A DNA stretch of 64,000 bases from Agaricus subrufescens (Eukaryota > Basidiomycota > Agaricomycetes > Agaricales > Agaricaceae): positions 2,356,001-2,420,000 of the forward strand of contig CM057061.1 of assembly GCA_029945375.1 (NCBI GenBank), written 5' to 3'. The translations under genes and the position numbers were made by a program. Under the pieces are notes generated by a model that saw only the letters and a program-made list of their open reading frames with translations, searched no databases and had not been told where the DNA came from. Positions 59,893-64,000 of the stretch are shown here, piece after piece. Within the stretch, counting starts at the first letter, position 1; each line of letters begins with the position of its first letter.

Positions 59893-61108
59893 GGGTGACT
59901 TGCCGCAGAGCTAGAATTCTAGATTCTAAATTTCTAAATCACTTAAAAGGAAATGTTGCGTACGGCGGAACAATCCGTTGCCCATATCGAGCCTCACCAT
60001 CAACTGGTCTTGAAACCAACTGCTTTCTAAACTTTAAATCTAGAAGGGGCCCCCCACCCCCCCCTTCCAGATTTCTAGACGCTGCAAACTCGGCTAATCG
60101 TAGTTTCACACACTAAACCATCACGTGTAAGATCTATCGCCCTCAGGGTGTTGCGGGATACCAAAAGATATGGTATATTGGTATAGATTAAGGCATAGAG
60201 TGTTCACTGTTCACTGCTCCCCACCTTCGGCAAATGTCTTTGACAGACAATGGTATTGAAGCAACACCATAGCGCGCGCAATGGCTAGGAAATTTAAACA
60301 CAAACCTATACAGGTGTGCTTATAAGTTCTTGAGAATAGAATCAAGAGATATGAGGAGCTAGACGAAATGTGAGATAGATTTCGAGCTAGAGAACACACA
60401 GACATACTTACATTCTTATATACATATAGCATAAACTTAATCTAGATAACATAGTGTGAGACCTGTGTAGAACAAAGTAGATACACGAAATCAGAGTAAA
60501 GTATTTTGCTCGAGAATATTAGACTACATATGCAATAAGATCTCGTAGATCTTCTTGCGATGTTTGTTTGTACTCCTGAAATTCTATAGGGGAGTTCTAC
60601 GAGTAGAGACTCATCTGGTACCATGGACAGGTGTTGATCTATAGACTGAGATAATAATTGACTTAGGCTTAGTTTCAACAAAAGGATGCTAGCTTCGAGT
60701 GCATTGGATAGTTTATCAATATAGTATATTTTAGTCATTTTACTGAAAGTTGCTAACCATGGATGACCACACGAGCAACGAGACCCGGAAATTGAACAGA
60801 TAGCATGGCTGTCTCTATTCAGGGCAATGGGAAAGAGAAACTAGTAAAGCTACTATACTTGTTCCCTCACTACTACTTAAGATTAATATATTTGTACGGC
60901 CTTCTATCATTTGTCTACAGATGTCCCAGTAGCCTTACATTTAGTTCAATTTGGTTTGTCAGAGGAAACGACGACGCCGTAGGCAATTTTGCATTTGCAT
61001 TTAGAACATGGTCTGCGGTTTCACATAATTTATGTGAGCCGTCGGAGTCCAAAACTTATTAAGGTTTACAGCGAATTTAGAATTTCTAAATCCTGCGGCA
61101 AGTCACCC
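59893..61108. mobile_element. Non-autonomous inverted-repeat element nested at the 3' LTR border
   Basis: Ends in the 16-bp inverted repeat GGGTGACTTGCCGCAG, perfect at both sides, followed by diverged AT-rich arms with TCTAAATC motifs. AAT on each side (59890-59892 and 61109-61111) fits a 3-bp target duplication. Taking the element out joins polypurine tract and LTR with the normal short spacing. No transposase frame is present. The 3-bp duplication suggests the PIF/Harbinger group, but the terminal sequence is not one I recognise. Confidence 0.75.
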
Positions 61109-61110
61109 AA

Positions 61111-61341
61111 TGTAACGATTAAATTCTCTTTTCTTTTTATTTTCTTTTTCTTTCTTTTCTTAGTCATGAAACACTTAATAATTAGTCATGAAACGTTAAT
61201 GTAAAAAGCACAGTCCACGAACCATAGTCCGTAGTTCCACAAGACTTGTATATAAAGACTCAAGTAGCGTATTTGTAACTTAACTTCGAGCTAGTTGCAA
61301 TAAATCTTTCTAAATCCAACACGGATATTAAGATCGTAACA
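61111..61341 (+). repeat. 3' LTR
   Basis: Same length and ends as the 5' LTR, with about five substitutions, four of them transitions. Confidence 0.95.
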
Positions 61342-61346
61342 ACTTA

Positions 61347-62275
61347 TCATTATTGAAGCATTCTAAGCTGCCCAATAGCCCTTCACTACATAGTTCTTCT
61401 ACTTGTACAGACCAACTAGCAGATAGACACCAAAGTTCTCCCCTACCATCTCTCAGTAACAGCATGTTTCCACAAGCACCCGAAAACAACAATCTTCAAC
61501 AAATGAATGAGCCTTGGTATACTATCAATACAGTTTTTTAATTTTAGTATTGTGTAGATTTGCGACACGGTCCTGCCGATTTATGAATGCTTATTGTCTA
61601 GGGCTCAACGGTAGGCAGGCTGCATGGGCCACGAAAAAATTCCGTGGACACAGAACAATTCCAACGAGTCTTTTGAAAGACTATGATGTTGAATTAAAGC
61701 AGTTGGGTGGAGAAACTGATAACTAGTAATTACTCGAATGTCGTATTGTAGGTCGTAGGATAGGATTGGTCACAACACGTCACACATCACATGATTTGGT
61801 CGGTTTTGAAAGTGACCTACCTTAAACATTTACATGTTATGTTATGCCGTGCACCGGCTTACACTATTACTTATAAGTTGGTCCCTTTCCTTTTTCATTT
61901 TTTTTAAGCCGAGATGAGTAAGCCAGCTAGTTGATGGCCGATGGCAACCCGTGAAATAATAAACATATCTAACCACTCTCGTCACCGCTCTGGGGGGTGA
62001 GCCTCGGTCTGGAACGCATCGGCTGGGCGGTGCCCTTCGTTCTTGGGTGACCCGATGCTGTTCCAACCTCACTCTTACCGCCTGGAGGCCTGGGGACGAC
62101 TATCCCTCCAGGCCTTCCACTCCCCCACTCACATTGCCACTATCATGTGATCTCATGTATATTCGATTCTGATTCGATTCGTTCGTCGTTTACACCACTT
62201 CCAGTTGTTCTATCATCTGGAAGTGTGCGTATCCGTTTATCTTCTCTCTACCACATGTATTGACTTATCCTGTAG
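61347..62275. other. Flank between LTR element and epimerase gene
   Basis: Short frames only. Includes a stray copy of the minisatellite unit at about 61843. The sequence before 54287 and after 61346 is one locus split by the retrotransposon; I cannot identify what it was. Confidence 0.45.
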
Positions 62276-62356
62276 CTCTAACGTGTCTACGTCGACTACA
62301 GGTAATACAGTTGTTCTATTATCTGGAAGTCTCTAACGTGTCTACGTCGACTACAG
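62276..62356 (+). repeat. Short tandem duplication upstream of the epimerase gene
   Basis: A 26-bp sequence beginning CTCTAACGTGTCTACGTCGA occurs at 62276 and 62331, period 55 bp. The linked CAGTTGTTCTAT-ATCTGGAAGT block occurs at about 62203 and 62308. This is promoter or 5' untranslated DNA. Confidence 0.75.
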
Positions 62357-62395
62357 TCAACACACATCAGCACTTCCGTGCAATCATGGAGAATA

Positions 62396-64000
62396 ACGTT
62401 CCTGTGTTATTGGAACTACCCGGGAAGGATCCCTCACTAAAAATGGAGGTGTGAATCAGATTCATGCAACCCCAGCAGTACCGTCAATTCTACCGTAAAC
62501 TGACCATCTTGAGTAGATCTTGCCTCGGGGCCTTACCATTCACAGACTGATCGTTCAAGGAAACGGACGCGTAAACCACGAACACAGCCTTGACACGTAC
62601 AATCCAATCATTCTCAAAACTGCGCATAGAAGAACGATATCGTTATTGGGCCCGAGAAGCCGGAAGGCCATATCACCCAGAAATATACAAATTGCATCAT
62701 TGGACGATACACTAATCGAATTCCAGCTGGAAAACACATTCTTAATCGGAATGGCATTCAAAATGAGTTCGAAGCTAAAGCTAACGGTGTGTGTTTTTAC
62801 GTGAACTATCTTATCTGGTGACATGATTTATTTAATGATGATGATCGATGGAACAAAAAAGAAAATCCGCTAGTGTCTTTGCATGGTGGACCGATCGGGT
62901 TTGATTCGATGGTGTGGACTGTTCTTGGGGGAGAAGAAGCGCCCCAATTGTTTTCTAGGGCCGAGATCGAACGCGTTCAAGGACTTCCTCCGAAGACGTT
63001 TGCCATCTTTCGTTTGACCTCCCCGGATGGTGACCAAGGATACCCTGGAGAACTCTTGACTGAGGCTCTGATTGCTCTTGTCCCTGCAACTGGAGGAGGC
63101 GGCCCTATGGCAAAAGTTGGACATGTTGTTATTGTCTACAGGTCGAAACTCGTAGGTCAAAAGAAGGCTGTTACACCTATAAACTTGACACAGGTGATCA
63201 TCTACAATAACATAAATCGTAAACCTACTTAACAAAGGGACTTAGCATTGGGGTTTCAATCTTACCGCGAGTCTGGGTCACCATTTCAATCCCGACACTG
63301 TCACCGTCAAGAAACATACACTAAGAATCGGGGTATGTATTTCGCGAAATTGATAACAAAGGTCATAAAGGGATGATTTTGATCCATTCTATGTAGGCGG
63401 ACAGCATTGCGAAGCTTGATGAAGTTAATCTACCTACTGGCATTTATACGCCCGTCTCATCAGTACCACCTTATGATTTCCAGAAGTCCAGGATAATTGG
63501 AGAAGACTTTCCTGAAGAGGGGTATAGTACGCTCGCAAATCTCTCTGTCTTCACCAAGTTTGTGCTGATTTCGCTGAAGATAACTATTTTCGATTTAACC
63601 ACCCTTTCGTGAACCCTGCGCCTACACGGATACAACTCTCTGATTTGGAAAGTTGGGATTCACTGGGTCCTGTTTTGGCCCCGGAACCTCACAACACTCT
63701 TTCGGCGGTACAACTTTCGTCTGAGCAAGCGGGTATAGTACTTGATTTCTTCTCTAACCGTAAGTGACCTTCTGTGTAGCTGAAAAGTTTGGATGAACCA
63801 TTGATTATCAATAAATTTTACTTAGAACGGGGTGTCCTGTTCTACTCGAATAGTCTAGCTGATCCCAGGAAAGGAGCGCCAAGGAAGTTCATTCATGGTG
63901 GCTCTGGAACAAGTGGAGATTTTGGAGATAATGGCCCAGGAAGTATGTCCTTTGTGCCCATTCATTTCATTTTTGCAGTCATTAAACTGATCTCTTCTAG
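62396..64000 (+). CDS. Aldose 1-epimerase (mutarotase), 3' end outside window
   Basis: Exons are separated by about 50-65-bp introns. The start MENNVPVLLELPGKDPSLKM joins ILPRGLTIHRLIVQGNGR, then DIVIGPEKPEGHITQKYTN, CIIGRYTNRIPAGKH, NPLVSLHGGPIGFDSMVW, FRLTSPDGDQGYPGELL, HWGFNLT, and NYFRFNH. These are the aldose 1-epimerase landmarks, including G-R-x-x-N-R, L-H-G-G and the D-G-D-Q-G-Y-P-G block. The enzyme interconverts alpha and beta anomers of glucose or galactose. The last exon visible (from about 63826) continues with GVLFYSN and FIHGGSG, and another intron opens near 63943. Confidence 0.9.

Larger units (their letters stand above)
54292..61341 (+). mobile_element. Complete Ty3/Gypsy chromovirus with nested insertion
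   Basis: Two 231-bp LTRs bound a 7050-bp element, with a 5-bp target duplication ACTTA at 54287-54291 and 61342-61346. Order: LTR, self-complementary primer site, gag with zinc knuckle, protease, RT, RNase H, integrase and a C-terminal chromodomain, then the polypurine tract and 3' LTR. The RT-RNase H-integrase order and the chromodomain make it a chromovirus. The LTRs differ at about five positions (roughly 2%), so the insertion is not brand new. Coding sequence carries several in-frame stops and three frameshifts. A 1216-bp element sits between polypurine tract and 3' LTR. Codons are strongly A-rich, unlike the neighbouring host genes. Confidence 0.95.

Noticed and set aside
61842..62072. 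Minus-strand 76-residue frame
   Set aside because: Short, overlaps the stray minisatellite unit and shows no domain.
1..64000. CRISPR arrays, rRNA, operons, riboswitches
   Set aside because: The DNA is from a fungal nuclear genome, and no regularly spaced repeats or rRNA-like sequence were seen. tRNA genes were looked for only by eye and none was supported.

Overview
This window is nuclear DNA from a filamentous basidiomycete, most likely an agaricomycete. Genes are split by GT-AG introns of about 45-60 bp. The gene content is typical of mushrooms: large NACHT (NLR-type) NTPases, F-box paralogs, DUF6534-type membrane proteins and a group-B cytochrome P450. The transposons are fungal families: a Tad-like LINE, a Ty3/Gypsy chromovirus, pogo and other Tc1/mariner relatives. 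No source organism or database was consulted; all homology statements are from recognised motifs.

Layout. 1-3.3 kb: decayed non-LTR retrotransposon ending in poly(A). 3.5-12.1 kb: NLR copies A (broken, with a long-TIR element in an intron), a stray first exon, and B (intact). 12.4-16.3 kb: a head-to-head pair, a divergent tRNA 2'-phosphotransferase (Tpt1/KptA)-like protein on the minus strand and an App1-type phosphatidate phosphatase on the plus strand. 16.6-19.8 kb: a METTL21-family methyltransferase followed by its broken tandem duplicate. 20.3 kb: a small unknown gene. 22.0-24.2 kb: a cytochrome P450. 24.9-46.5 kb: an accessory region with a truncated NLR relic (F), F-box 1, NLR-C, a DUF6534 protein, NLR-D and NLR-E in tandem, a second DUF6534 protein and a broken second F-box gene. 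46.6-51.3 kb: conserved housekeeping genes HGH1 and SPT20, head to head. 51.9-61.3 kb: transposon island with an internally deleted pogo element, a minisatellite, and a complete 7.05-kb chromovirus with 231-bp LTRs and a 5-bp target duplication; a further inverted-repeat element sits exactly at its 3' LTR boundary. 62.4-64.0 kb: an aldose 1-epimerase running off the end.

Biology. The NLR cluster is an expanding and decaying family. Intact members have five exons of conserved structure: a basic Ser/Pro-rich head, a short conserved F/G motif split by an intron, a NACHT NTPase with Walker A and B, a helical region, and a C-terminal domain with a C-x-x-C pair. Fungal NACHT proteins are implicated in non-self recognition. 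The most striking single items are the Tpt1-like protein that lacks the catalytic signatures, and the chromovirus, which combines a Tf1-style self-priming signal with a textbook -1 frameshift site between gag and pol. The LINE, NLR-A and the chromovirus show damage consistent with CpG-directed C-to-T decay.
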